A DNA stretch of 41,214 nucleotides from Clostridiaceae bacterium (GCA_012730095.1 JAAYBO010000140.1:1-41214), one strand, 5' to 3'. Positions 27,747 through 36,985 are shown, counted from the first letter of the stretch. Program-made: numbers and translations. Notes: generated by a model not told the origin, from the sequence alone.

Positions 27747-27876
27747 CGTTTCCATATTTTATTCCCGCGGGTACTGCTTCAAAAAATAGTGTCTTAATCG
27801 TAATTATTATCCAGTTAACTGATATTACCTGTGGGAAAGTATTGTATCTTGTTCAAAAAGCCTATAAAATAAAAAT

Positions 27877-27925
27877 AAAGGCAATAGTATAGTATTGTAT
27901 TTAAGCCGCAGCATTTATTGCCTTT
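27877..27925. repeat. Local inverted repeat upstream of the DUF881 gene
   Basis: AAAGGCAATA (27877-27886) and TATTGCCTTT (27916-27925). Confidence 0.6.
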
Positions 27926-27961
27926 GCAGCAGCCCGTTTGGAAAGGGGGGTGGGGGAGCGT

Positions 27962-28690
27962 ATGTCGGACAAATCAAAAGGCATAATTTTTGTTGTGTTC
28001 ATTATTTTAGGCATGGTTATAACGATGCAGTTCAGAACTATTTTGTCTGCAAGGCAGCCAAGTGTTATTGGCGAGTCTTCGATTCAGAAATTAACGGATG
28101 AGTTGGAGCAGATTAGGGCAGAAGGCCTTAAGCTGCATGAACAGCTGCAGCAGATTGAAAAGGAAATAGAAGAAGCTGAACGCCAAATGAGCAATGACAG
28201 CAACCCCATTGTTAACGAGCTGTTAAAAACAAAAGACAAATTGGAACTTATAAGCGGTTTTTTAGATGTAAAGGGAAGAGGAGTTGTAGTAACATTGAAT
28301 GATGCTCCTGCGCGAGATCCGGACATGGATCCTAATGAGCTTATTATTCACGACGGAGATATTTCGGCTGTTCTTAATGAACTTAAAGCAGCCGGAGCTC
28401 AAGCCATTTCGATTAATGACGAGAGAATTATGGCAACAAGCAAACAGATATGTGCCGGTCCTACAATACTTATAAACAGAAATCGTTATCCCGTGCCATA
28501 TATAATAAAAGCGATAGGAGATCCCGACTTGCTTTCGCAGGCTCTTGAGGAAAGCGAGGCTGTTGTGATTATGCGTTTATATAACATCCGTGTTGATATT
28601 AAAAAAGAAGATGAAATAGTAATCCCAAAGTTCAAAGCCTACAAAAATGTTGATAGTATGATATCAGGTATGGAGGTTATTGAAAAATGA
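27962..28690 (+). CDS. DUF881 family protein (YlxW/YlxX-like)
   Basis: N-terminal TM plus coiled coil; LISGFLDVKGRGVVVTLNDAP, ISAVLNELKAAGAQAISINDERI, YIIKAIGDPDLL. Confidence 0.9.
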   Translation: MSDKSKGIIFVVFIILGMVITMQFRTILSARQPSVIGESSIQKLTDELEQIRAEGLKLHEQLQQIEKEIEEAERQMSNDSNPIVNELLKTKDKLELISGFLDVKGRGVVVTLNDAPARDPDMDPNELIIHDGDISAVLNELKAAGAQAISINDERIMATSKQICAGPTILINRNRYPVPYIIKAIGDPDLLSQALEESEAVVIMRLYNIRVDIKKEDEIVIPKFKAYKNVDSMISGMEVIEK

Positions 28691-29382
28691 AAGTTTTTAA
28701 AATATCGTCTTTAACGGTTGTATGCCTGTTATTGGGAATAATAATAGCAATGCAGTACAGGAGCGTAAAAGTAAATAATACGCTTGCAGTTTATGAACAG
28801 CAAAGAGTTAATGATTTAATTATGGAATTATTAAGGGAACAGGAAACTAATGAACAGCTTACGCACCGAATAGAAGAATTGCAGAAAGATCTTGAATTCT
28901 ATCGGAATGACAGCAAAAGCGATGCGGAAACTATTGAAAAACTGAATGAGGAAATTCTTAGACTTGAAATAATCGCAGGGTTAAAAACCGTTAAAGGCAG
29001 AGGCGTTATAGTTACTATTGAAGGTATAGGAAACGCTCATGTTGATGACGACAATATACTTGCCGTGCTGAATGAGCTCAGGGCTGCCGATGTACAGGCG
29101 CTTGCGGTAAACGATGAAAGAATTATCGCGACAAGCGAAGTCCGAAGAGCCGGCGGATATATGATGGTAAACGGCAGAAAGCTTTTACCGCCGTATGTTA
29201 TAAAAGCTATTGCCGATCCCGATAATCTGGAAGGCTCGCTGAAAATTATGGACGGTGTTGTTGATATGCTCAAATATTATAATTTAAAGGTTGAAGTTAA
29301 GAAGGAGGAAAATGTTATTATACCTGCTGTACGCAGCGATGGGACCGTTTTACGCTACGACCTGCTCGAACCGGTTGAATAG
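28687..29382 (+). CDS. DUF881 family protein (tandem paralog)
   Basis: ATGA overlap; IIAGLKTVKGRGVIVTIEG, ILAVLNELRAADVQALAVNDERI, YVIKAIADPDNLEGSL. Confidence 0.9.
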   Translation: MKVFKISSLTVVCLLLGIIIAMQYRSVKVNNTLAVYEQQRVNDLIMELLREQETNEQLTHRIEELQKDLEFYRNDSKSDAETIEKLNEEILRLEIIAGLKTVKGRGVIVTIEGIGNAHVDDDNILAVLNELRAADVQALAVNDERIIATSEVRRAGGYMMVNGRKLLPPYVIKAIADPDNLEGSLKIMDGVVDMLKYYNLKVEVKKEENVIIPAVRSDGTVLRYDLLEPVE

Positions 29383-29510
29383 AGCCCTTCAGGCACTGCG
29401 CGTTCATGCGGGGCTTTTAATAAAGCTCTTGCATAACCAGCCTGAAAAACGATCTTAAATATGCTCGGCATTTTTTATATAAAAAAAAATATATATATTA
29501 TAGGAACAAT

Positions 29511-29570
29511 AAGAGATCATTCTTTATCAATAGTGCATGCATAAGTTTAGTTAAAGAAGGATCTTTTTTT
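29511..29570 (+). terminator. Terminator-like hairpin immediately upstream of the deacetylase gene (possible attenuator)
   Basis: AAGAGATCATTCTTT (29511-29525) pairs with AAAGAAGGATCTTTT (29553-29567), followed by TTT. Confidence 0.5.
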
Positions 29571-29586
29571 ATTGGAGTACGGTTTA

Positions 29587-30507
29587 ATGAATCGGAAGCA
29601 AACTGTTATACTGTCCGGCATTTTAATCCTATTGTTATGCACTGCTATTCTTGTGCGAAAGAGTTTTAATGAAAAAGAAGAACTGCGTACATTATTTCAA
29701 TTAAGTTTTCAGGATCTTGATTTCAGTGAAGAAATAACCGGTGGATTTGAGGATAGTTATTTCCCGGCGGCATATACTTATAACGCTGCGGAGCCGAATC
29801 CAAGGCGTTTACGCAGCTGGGGCATTGTTAGGGTAAAAAATCACAAAACTCCGCGTGCCGATCCGGGTGCGCCGGAGCTATTAAAAAAATACAATTCGAT
29901 ATATCTGGCGGATACGGAAAAACCGATTATTTACCTGACTTTTGACGAGGGATATGAAAATGGATATACCGATGATATTCTTGATGTATTGTCAGGAAAA
30001 AAAGTAAAAGCGGTATTTTTCATTACAGGCCCATATCTGAACCACCATGAAGACCTTGTACGAAGGATGGTTGAGGAGGGTCATGCCGTCGGGAATCATA
30101 CCGTTGGGCATTTAAGCCTTCCGACATTGACTGACGAAAAGGTCGAAAAGGAAGTGGCCGATCTTGATCTGCTTTTCTATGAAAAGTTTAAAAAGCATAT
30201 GGTATTCCTAAGGCCGCCAAAAGGGGAATACAGTGAGCATTCTCTTGAATTAACCTCAAAAATGGGATATATAAATATGTTTTGGAGTTTTGCTTATGAC
30301 GATTGGTACACAAACAGGCAAAAAGGATGGGAACATGCATATAACATGGTAATGCCTAATCTTCATAACGGTGCTATTCTTTTACTGCATGCCGTATCGG
30401 CCGATAATGCCAATGCATTGGAACGGATTATAGACGATGCGCGTAAAATGGGCTATGAGTTTGGCAATGTTTTTGATTTGGAAGCATATGCAAGAGGTGA
30501 AAGCTAA
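29587..30507 (+). CDS. pdaA: Polysaccharide deacetylase, PdaA-like (delta-lactam-forming de-N-acetylase)
   Basis: IIYLTFDEGYENGYTDDILDVL, AVFFITGPYL, HAVGNHTVGHLSLPTL, FLRPPKGEYSEHSL, ILLLHAVS. Confidence 0.9.
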   Translation: MNRKQTVILSGILILLLCTAILVRKSFNEKEELRTLFQLSFQDLDFSEEITGGFEDSYFPAAYTYNAAEPNPRRLRSWGIVRVKNHKTPRADPGAPELLKKYNSIYLADTEKPIIYLTFDEGYENGYTDDILDVLSGKKVKAVFFITGPYLNHHEDLVRRMVEEGHAVGNHTVGHLSLPTLTDEKVEKEVADLDLLFYEKFKKHMVFLRPPKGEYSEHSLELTSKMGYINMFWSFAYDDWYTNRQKGWEHAYNMVMPNLHNGAILLLHAVSADNANALERIIDDARKMGYEFGNVFDLEAYARGES

Positions 30508-30812
30508 TGAAAAAAACAAAACGCAAGGCTGCAGGAAAAAAAAAAGATTCTGTTACAATGAGGGAAAAAGTTGCAAAGCTTCTTGAACTTCCTGAAGATG
30601 TTATTTCCGACCGCCCCAAAATTACCACTGTTGGCGGGAAAGAGGTATTTGTCGAGAATTATAGCAGTATTATTGAATTTACCGGCGAAAGAGTAAGAAT
30701 TAATACAAAATACGGCATAATCACAATTACGGGCAAAAATATGAAAATAAGGGAGATCACCAGTGAGGACATAATTATATTTGGCAGTATTGACAACATT
30801 GATTATGTTTAA
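30507..30812 (+). CDS. yqfC: Sporulation protein YqfC
   Basis: KVAKLLELPEDVISDRPKITTVGGKEVFVENYSSIIEFTGERVRI; followed by yqfD. Confidence 0.94.
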   Translation: MKKTKRKAAGKKKDSVTMREKVAKLLELPEDVISDRPKITTVGGKEVFVENYSSIIEFTGERVRINTKYGIITITGKNMKIREITSEDIIIFGSIDNIDYV

Positions 30813-30815
30813 GCT

Positions 30816-30890
30816 AAACACCCGAAGCAGGACCTGAGGAAATAATGTGTAAACTTTACTAACTAAACTATTATACAATAACGGAAACAA
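30816..30890 (-). repeat. Right (inverted) copy of the two-block repeat
   Basis: AAACACCCGAAGCAGGAC (30816-30833, 18/18 inverted match) and AACTATTATACAATAACGGAAACAA (30866-30890, 24/25 inverted match). Confidence 0.9.
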
Positions 30891-30921
30891 GGTGCTTCAT
30901 TTGCAAGAGCTATACAGTTCA

Positions 30922-30945
30922 GTTTCCTTATATTGTACAATAGTT
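30922..30945 (+). repeat. Third partial copy of block A (direct orientation)
   Basis: GTTTCCTTATATTGTACAATAGTT; forms a palindromic unit with 30866-30890. Confidence 0.75.
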
Positions 30946-30980
30946 ACTCTATAATAACCTGATAACAGGTGGAGGAGAGT

Positions 30981-32174
30981 ATGTTCCTGATTCGATTATG
31001 GCATTATTTAAAAGGGTATGTTATTATTATTGTAACCGGAACCTGCGTTGAAAGATTTATTAATATTTGTACACGCAGACAGATACTGCTTTGGGATGTG
31101 GAGCGGATAACCCCGGGTTCGGTGAGCATGAAGATGAGCATAAACGGCTTTAAAAAATCCCGTACCGCGGCAAGGAAGTCGCGATGCAGAGTCCGCATTC
31201 AAAGTAAGAAAGGCTTGCCGTACATATTGAAAGTTTATAAAAAACGCAAAGGGTTTCTTGCCGGAATACTCGTATTTGCGATACTTGTTTATCTTATGGC
31301 TTCAATTATCTGGTCCATTGATATAAAAGGCAACTCGATTGTGGGTACGGGTGTTTTAATTGAACAGATAAATGATCTGGGAATATACAGAGGTACGTTA
31401 AAACGCCGGATAAACCCGAAACTTATTGCCGATACATTGATGTTAAAGAACAATGAGCTGTCATGGGTTGGCGTTGAAATAAAGGGAACAAGGCTTAATA
31501 TATCTGTAAGGGAAGGAGTTGACCCCCCAGCTGTTATTCCTGTTGACAAGCCGTGCCATATTATAGCCGAAAGAGACGGGATTGTCATATCGGTTATAGC
31601 TAAAAATGGTTTGGCACTTGTTAAAGAAGGAGATACTATAATTAAGGGGCAGATTCTTATTTCCGGAAATATCGAGAGTATTCGTCCGGAGTTTGGTGTA
31701 AAGCAAGTCCATGCTATAGGGGAGGTAATCGCTCGCACATGGTACGAAGTTAAAAAGGAGGTTCCCGCAAAGGAGATAGTCAGAAAAAGGACAGGAAACG
31801 ATTGGAGCAAAATAAGCATATATTTTTTGGATTTCAAAATACCGCTGCCATCAGGGAAAAATCCGTTTGTGTTATATGAAACAAGCATTTTTGACAAGGC
31901 TCCGGTTATTGGAAAAAAGTTCAGGCTGCCGCTTGGAATTACGATACAACGTTTTTTTGAACTGTATGAAGAGGAAAGAATGCTCGATCGTGAGCAGGCA
32001 GCGGAGGCGGCAAGAAATTCCGCGGAAATGGAACTTAGAAATATGATTTCGGCTGATGCCGAGGTTGTTGATAAGCAAATGCGGCTTATTACGGAAGAGG
32101 ATACTGTATATTTGATTGTAACTTTAGAATGTGTGGAAGATATTGCAGTGAAGCAGGAAATTGGAGGAGATTGA
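30981..32174 (+). CDS. yqfD: Sporulation protein YqfD
   Basis: 401 aa; GYVIIIVTGTCVERFINICTRRQILLWDV, IPVDKPCHIIAERDGIVISVIAKNGLALVKEGDTI. Confidence 0.95.
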   Translation: MFLIRLWHYLKGYVIIIVTGTCVERFINICTRRQILLWDVERITPGSVSMKMSINGFKKSRTAARKSRCRVRIQSKKGLPYILKVYKKRKGFLAGILVFAILVYLMASIIWSIDIKGNSIVGTGVLIEQINDLGIYRGTLKRRINPKLIADTLMLKNNELSWVGVEIKGTRLNISVREGVDPPAVIPVDKPCHIIAERDGIVISVIAKNGLALVKEGDTIIKGQILISGNIESIRPEFGVKQVHAIGEVIARTWYEVKKEVPAKEIVRKRTGNDWSKISIYFLDFKIPLPSGKNPFVLYETSIFDKAPVIGKKFRLPLGITIQRFFELYEEERMLDREQAAEAARNSAEMELRNMISADAEVVDKQMRLITEEDTVYLIVTLECVEDIAVKQEIGGD

Positions 32175-33170
32175 TTGGAAACAGTCGTAGAAAAAAATAT
32201 TGAGCTTCAGGATATCGAAACAGCAATTAATCTGTTTGGGTACTGCGATCAAAACATTCGAATATTGGAAAATACGCTTGACGTAAAAATAACAAACAGG
32301 GAAAATGAGGTTAAGATATCAGGTTTTGAATCAAAAGTCGATCAAGCGCTTGAAGTTATTGAAAAACTGCTTGCGATTGCAAGGGAAGGCGATACGATTA
32401 CAACTCAGAATGTAAATTATTTTATATCAATAAACGGTGAAAACATAAAAGAGGATGATCTCCCGATTGATTTGGTCTGTTTGACGGCAAGAGGCAAACC
32501 GATAAAATCGAAAACATACGGGCAAAAAAAATATATTGACGCAGTACGAAAAAATACCGTTGTATTTGCAATAGGGCCGGCAGGCACAGGAAAGACATAT
32601 CTTGCGGTTGCGATGGCTGTAAAAGCGTTCCGAGAGAAGACAGTAAGCAGAATTATCCTTACAAGGCCCGCGGTGGAAGCAGGCGAAAGGCTTGGCTTTC
32701 TCCCGGGAGATATGCAAAACAAAGTGGACCCTTATTTAAGGCCATTATATGATGCTCTATATCAGATAATGGGTCCTGAAACATATTTGAGCAATCTGGA
32801 AAAGGGTATTATTGAAGTAGCGCCGCTTGCGTACATGCGAGGGCGGACGCTGGATGATTCATTCATTATACTTGACGAGGCGCAGAATACGACACCGGAG
32901 CAGATGAAAATGTTTTTAACAAGAATTGGTACAGGCTCAAAAGCAATTGTCACAGGTGATATTACTCAGATTGATCTGCCGGGAGACAAAAAGTCAGGTT
33001 TGGTTGAGGTACAGGGGATTCTATCTAATGTCGAAGGGTTAAGTTTCGTATACCTGAATGAAAAAGACGTAATACGGCATGAGCTTGTTCAGCGCATAAT
33101 AAAGGCATACGAGCGATATGAATCCCGAGGACAGGATAAAGTCAGGCCGCCCCGGAAGGAAAAGCGGTAA
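32175..33170 (+). CDS. phoH: PhoH family ATPase
   Basis: FAIGPAGTGKTYLAVAMAVKAF, ILTRPAVEAGERLGFLPGDMQNKVDPYLRPLYDAL, IILDEAQNTTPEQMKMFLTRIG; TTG start after GGAGGAGA. Confidence 0.96.
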   Translation: METVVEKNIELQDIETAINLFGYCDQNIRILENTLDVKITNRENEVKISGFESKVDQALEVIEKLLAIAREGDTITTQNVNYFISINGENIKEDDLPIDLVCLTARGKPIKSKTYGQKKYIDAVRKNTVVFAIGPAGTGKTYLAVAMAVKAFREKTVSRIILTRPAVEAGERLGFLPGDMQNKVDPYLRPLYDALYQIMGPETYLSNLEKGIIEVAPLAYMRGRTLDDSFIILDEAQNTTPEQMKMFLTRIGTGSKAIVTGDITQIDLPGDKKSGLVEVQGILSNVEGLSFVYLNEKDVIRHELVQRIIKAYERYESRGQDKVRPPRKEKR

Positions 33171-33201
33171 AAGGCGTGAGGGAAGGAGAGTAACAGTTAC
33201 A

Positions 33202-35490
33202 GTGAAAACCGATAAGAAAAAAGAGAAGAGCAGGCTTGGACAAGTCTTTAGAAACGACTTTTTTCAGCGTCTTTTGATTGGTATCATATCTTTACTAACA
33301 GTTTTCGCGATGATATCCACCGGAGCGGCTTCGAAAAGATACAAACTCACTTTAGGCATGAGATCCGAATTTGATATTCGCGCTCCAAGAGATATCGAGA
33401 ACACAAAAAAAACCGAAGAACTTGCTCTTGAAAAGGTTAAGGAGATCCCTCCGGTTATAAGGGAGTTGGAACTTGCCAATACAAAAATGCTTGGGGACGT
33501 ATATGATTTTTTTGATGATCTGGACAATATCAGATCACAGCTTGTTCCCACGCTCAGAGAAAACCCGGAAAAAGATCCGGCTGGGCTTATAAAAGAAAAT
33601 GATTATGGAAAGTCGGCTTCAATTCTTCTCAATATGCCGCAGGAAGTACTGACGCATTTGTTTAAACAGGAAACCAATCAGGAGATTAGTGACCTTAAGC
33701 AGCTGCTTATACGGGAATTCATGCCGCAGATTTCGACAACGAACATAACCGAAGAAAATCTTTCTCAGATTCTTGCAAGTTATCATCTGAAGATTGATCA
33801 GCGTATTTCTTCGATCCAGATGCAGCAGTTAGGAAAACGAATTATTTCCGAAATTCTTGTTCCAAACAGTATAATTGACGAAGAAGCAACTGAAAATCGG
33901 AAAAATACCTTTATTGAGACATATAAATCGGAAAACCCCGTTATGATATACCGAAACGAAATAATACTGCGCAAGGGAGAGATTGTTACAGCCGATAAGA
34001 TTGATGTTTTAAGAAGGCTTGGTTCACTTGACGAAAAGAGCGGACCGGATTACCTGTTTCTGGTGTCGGTGCTGCTTTTATTGTTCATGCTGTGGTTTGT
34101 TCTTGCACTGTTTATGAAGTTTTTTTCAAAAAGACATTTTTCCAATCGCAACGATTTACTTCTTATTGCGACAATAATTGTTCTTACGGTATTTTTGTCG
34201 TGGATGGCGAAAGAGGTTATACCTGAGTATGCCCCATATTTTACAATAGGGTTTATTGCGCCGGTGCTTTTGGCAATTTTTCTGAATATCCAGCTTGCCG
34301 TTGTTGTTAACCTTGTGATTACCTTTGTCGTTTCATTGATGTTTCCCGATAATGCATCATTTATTATTATGCTGTTTATCAGCGGTACTGTCGCCGCATT
34401 TTTGTCCGCGAATGCAAGCCAGAGAAGAAAAATTTCACTTGCCGGGCTTATAATAGGCTCGGTTAACGTAGTTGTCGTTGCATGCGTCGGAGTTATTGAA
34501 AAAAAGGAATGGACTACGTTTTTATATGAGGGCGGGATTGCGTTCCTTAACGGAATATTATCAGTAATTCTTGCAATAGGCCTGCTTCCGTTTCTTGAAA
34601 GCATCTTTAATGTTATTACCCCGTTGAAGCTCCTTGAATTGGCAGATCCGAACCACCCGTTGTTAAAGAGGCTTTTAATGGAAGCGCCGGGAACCTATCA
34701 CCACAGCCTGATGGTAGGGAACCTTTCGGAGGTCGCGGTAAGACAAATCGGAGGCAATGCCCTGCTTGCCAGAGTGGGAGCATATTTCCATGATATCGGA
34801 AAGTTAAAGCGGCCCGGTTTTTTCAAGGAAAATCAGATGTCGGAGAACCCGCATGACAGGATTACCCCTAACCTTAGCACATTGGTTATAACATCCCATA
34901 CGAAGGATGGGGAGGAATTAGCACAAAAATTCAAACTCCCCAGGGCTATCCGGGATATAATAGTGCAGCATCATGGCTCTACTTTAGTTGCGTATTTTTA
35001 CCATAAGGCAATACAGGGAGAAAAAGGCGTGGATGTGAAAGAAGGCAATTTCCGTTACGAGGGGCCAAAACCGCAGAGCAGAGAAGCGGCTGTTGTTCTT
35101 CTTGCCGATTCTGTTGAGGCTGCCGTCCGCTCGCTGCAGGATAAAACAAAGGGCAAAATAGAAGGACTAATTCGAAAAATAATTAAAGATAAACTTGATG
35201 ACGGGCAGCTTGATAATTGTGACCTGACACTGAAGGATATGGACGACATTGCGAATGCCTTCCTAACGGTATTAAGCGGAGTTTTCCACGAAAGGAACGA
35301 ATATCCCGAACTTGAAAAAAAGAATTCCCTGACTGAACTTGATAATCAGGTGTATAATATTATACAACAGGATAAAAGGGAGAAAAGGAATGAAGGTAGT
35401 AATTCAAAGCAAGCTGAAGAAGAAGTATCTTCCTCTGAAGAGTATAAAAACTCTGATGACGAATGTGGTGAAGACCGCATTGAGGATTGA
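33202..35490 (+). CDS. yqfF: 7TM-HD hydrolase (YqfF/PgpH-like)
   Basis: MLGDVYDFFDDL..., about 7 TMs, HD domain GTYHHSLMVGNLSEVAVRQIGGNALLARVGAYFHDIGKLKRP; likely GTG 33202 after GGAAGGAGAG, or ATG 33118. Confidence 0.94.
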   Translation: MKTDKKKEKSRLGQVFRNDFFQRLLIGIISLLTVFAMISTGAASKRYKLTLGMRSEFDIRAPRDIENTKKTEELALEKVKEIPPVIRELELANTKMLGDVYDFFDDLDNIRSQLVPTLRENPEKDPAGLIKENDYGKSASILLNMPQEVLTHLFKQETNQEISDLKQLLIREFMPQISTTNITEENLSQILASYHLKIDQRISSIQMQQLGKRIISEILVPNSIIDEEATENRKNTFIETYKSENPVMIYRNEIILRKGEIVTADKIDVLRRLGSLDEKSGPDYLFLVSVLLLLFMLWFVLALFMKFFSKRHFSNRNDLLLIATIIVLTVFLSWMAKEVIPEYAPYFTIGFIAPVLLAIFLNIQLAVVVNLVITFVVSLMFPDNASFIIMLFISGTVAAFLSANASQRRKISLAGLIIGSVNVVVVACVGVIEKKEWTTFLYEGGIAFLNGILSVILAIGLLPFLESIFNVITPLKLLELADPNHPLLKRLLMEAPGTYHHSLMVGNLSEVAVRQIGGNALLARVGAYFHDIGKLKRPGFFKENQMSENPHDRITPNLSTLVITSHTKDGEELAQKFKLPRAIRDIIVQHHGSTLVAYFYHKAIQGEKGVDVKEGNFRYEGPKPQSREAAVVLLADSVEAAVRSLQDKTKGKIEGLIRKIIKDKLDDGQLDNCDLTLKDMDDIANAFLTVLSGVFHERNEYPELEKKNSLTELDNQVYNIIQQDKREKRNEGSNSKQAEEEVSSSEEYKNSDDECGEDRIED

Positions 35491-35881
35491 GAATATTGAG
35501 TACCCTTCATTGGTTTCTATTCTTCTTGTCGAGAATGAAGAAATTCAAAGGATAAACCGGGAGTATAGAAATAAAGATTGTGTCACCGATGTCCTGTCGT
35601 TTCCTATGCTTGAAATGAAGGACGGGAAATTCGCGGTAAAACCGGATGAGCTGGACATGGAAGACGGAAAGCTTTTTCTTGGTGATATTGTGGTGTCTGT
35701 TCCAAAAGCTATTGAGCAGGCAAATGAATATGGCCATGAAAACGAAAGAGAGCTTGCGTTTTTAACGCTGCACGGCCTCATGCACCTGCTTGGATATGAT
35801 CACGAAAGCCCGCCGGATAGTGAAATAATGGAGAAAAAGCAGGAGCAAATCCTGTCTGATATTGGGCTAACGCGTAACTGA
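35390..35881 (+). CDS. ybeY: Endoribonuclease YbeY (rRNA maturation factor)
   Basis: EIQRINREYRNKDCVTDVLSFPM, LGDIVVSVPKAIEQANEYGHENERELAFLTLHGLMHLLGYDHE; ATG 35390 after GGGAGAAAAGG. Confidence 0.95.
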   Translation: MKVVIQSKLKKKYLPLKSIKTLMTNVVKTALRIENIEYPSLVSILLVENEEIQRINREYRNKDCVTDVLSFPMLEMKDGKFAVKPDELDMEDGKLFLGDIVVSVPKAIEQANEYGHENERELAFLTLHGLMHLLGYDHESPPDSEIMEKKQEQILSDIGLTRN

Positions 35882-35894
35882 TTAACGCATTATT

Positions 35895-36275
35895 ATGGAG
35901 AATGATATGAAAAGCAGAACTTTATTTGACAGCTTTAAATATGCCGTATACGGAATAAAAACAGCCTTTACGCAGGAAAGGAATTTCAGGATACATTGCA
36001 TAACAGCGGTTATTGTTGTCATATTAGGCATATTGTTTAAAATCTCATTTGTAAAATGGGCACTAATTTTTATTGCATTCGGTTTTGTTTTTGTAGCGGA
36101 ATTAGTGAACACAGCTGGTGAAACGCTTGTTGACATGATAACAAAGGAATACTCAAAAGAAGCAAAAAGAGTAAAGGATCTTGCGGCGGCTGCCGTTCTT
36201 GTATCCGCTGCTTCAGCCGTGTTTATCGGTATATTTGTTTTTATCGAGCCCGTATTGGAGTTTTTGGGATTGTAA
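35895..36275 (+). CDS. dgkA: Diacylglycerol/undecaprenol kinase
   Basis: FKYAVYGIKTAFTQERNFRIHC, FVAELVNTAGETLVDMITKEYSKEAKRVKDLAAAAVL. Confidence 0.94.
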   Translation: MENDMKSRTLFDSFKYAVYGIKTAFTQERNFRIHCITAVIVVILGILFKISFVKWALIFIAFGFVFVAELVNTAGETLVDMITKEYSKEAKRVKDLAAAAVLVSAASAVFIGIFVFIEPVLEFLGL

Positions 36276-36319
36276 ACTTTTTACCGCCCCATGCGTATCT
36301 TTTTTAAAAGGAGATTTTT

Positions 36320-36985
36320 ATGCTGAACCAAAGTCTTGAACAATATATTTTAATAATACCGGTCCTTCTTATATCTCTGACAATCCATGAGCTGTCTCAT
36401 GCATATACTGCCTACAGGCTTGGAGACATGACGGCGAAAGAACAGGGGCGCCTTACCCTTAACCCGTTAAAACACCTTGATCCGATAGGGACAATTATGC
36501 TTATTGTTGCCCGCATAGGGTGGGCTAAGCCTGTTCCGGTAAACCCGTATTTTTTCAGGGACAGAAAAAGGGGTATGATGCTTGTAAGTATTGCAGGGCC
36601 TCTTTCAAACCTTATAATGGCGTTTATAGGTATTTTTCTCTATCAGGTTTCTTTTGTTACAATGTACGATAAAATTGTGCGCGGTAATAATATAGTAACG
36701 TACTGGTTGCTGTTTTTGTCAATATTTTTTTCTGTTAATCTTAATCTTGCGATATTTAATCTTCTGCCCGTACCGCCGCTTGACGGCTCAAAAATACTAT
36801 CGGGTATTCTGCCGGCCGATAGATATTTCCGTTTTATGCAGCATGAGAGAATGATAGGTATGATATTTCTTGTTGCTGTAATTGTTTTCCCAGGCATAAT
36901 AAGTACGGTTCTTGGGTTTTTTACAAAACCTATAGCAAACAGCATGCTGTGGGTAACGGATAAAATTGTCGGACTTTTTGTATGA
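36320..36985 (+). CDS. Site-2 protease family (M50) membrane protease
   Basis: LTIHELSHAYTAYRLGD (HExxH-type), GRLTLNPLKHLDPIGTIM, NLLPVPPLDGSKIL. Confidence 0.94.
   Translation: MLNQSLEQYILIIPVLLISLTIHELSHAYTAYRLGDMTAKEQGRLTLNPLKHLDPIGTIMLIVARIGWAKPVPVNPYFFRDRKRGMMLVSIAGPLSNLIMAFIGIFLYQVSFVTMYDKIVRGNNIVTYWLLFLSIFFSVNLNLAIFNLLPVPPLDGSKILSGILPADRYFRFMQHERMIGMIFLVAVIVFPGIISTVLGFFTKPIANSMLWVTDKIVGLFV

Noticed and set aside
31289-31897. 202-aa minus-strand ORF inside yqfD
   Set aside because: Shadow ORF antisense to a clear YqfD; low-complexity Ser/Ile/Thr composition typical of reverse-frame translation.
33118-33201. yqfF start at ATG 33118 giving a 53-nt overlap with phoH
   Set aside because: GTG 33202 has a better RBS (GGAAGGAGAG) and begins closer to the conserved N-terminus, so I did not count this as a third long overlap.
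34050-34604. 184-aa minus-strand ORF inside yqfF
   Set aside because: Antisense to the TM region of yqfF; no recognisable motif.
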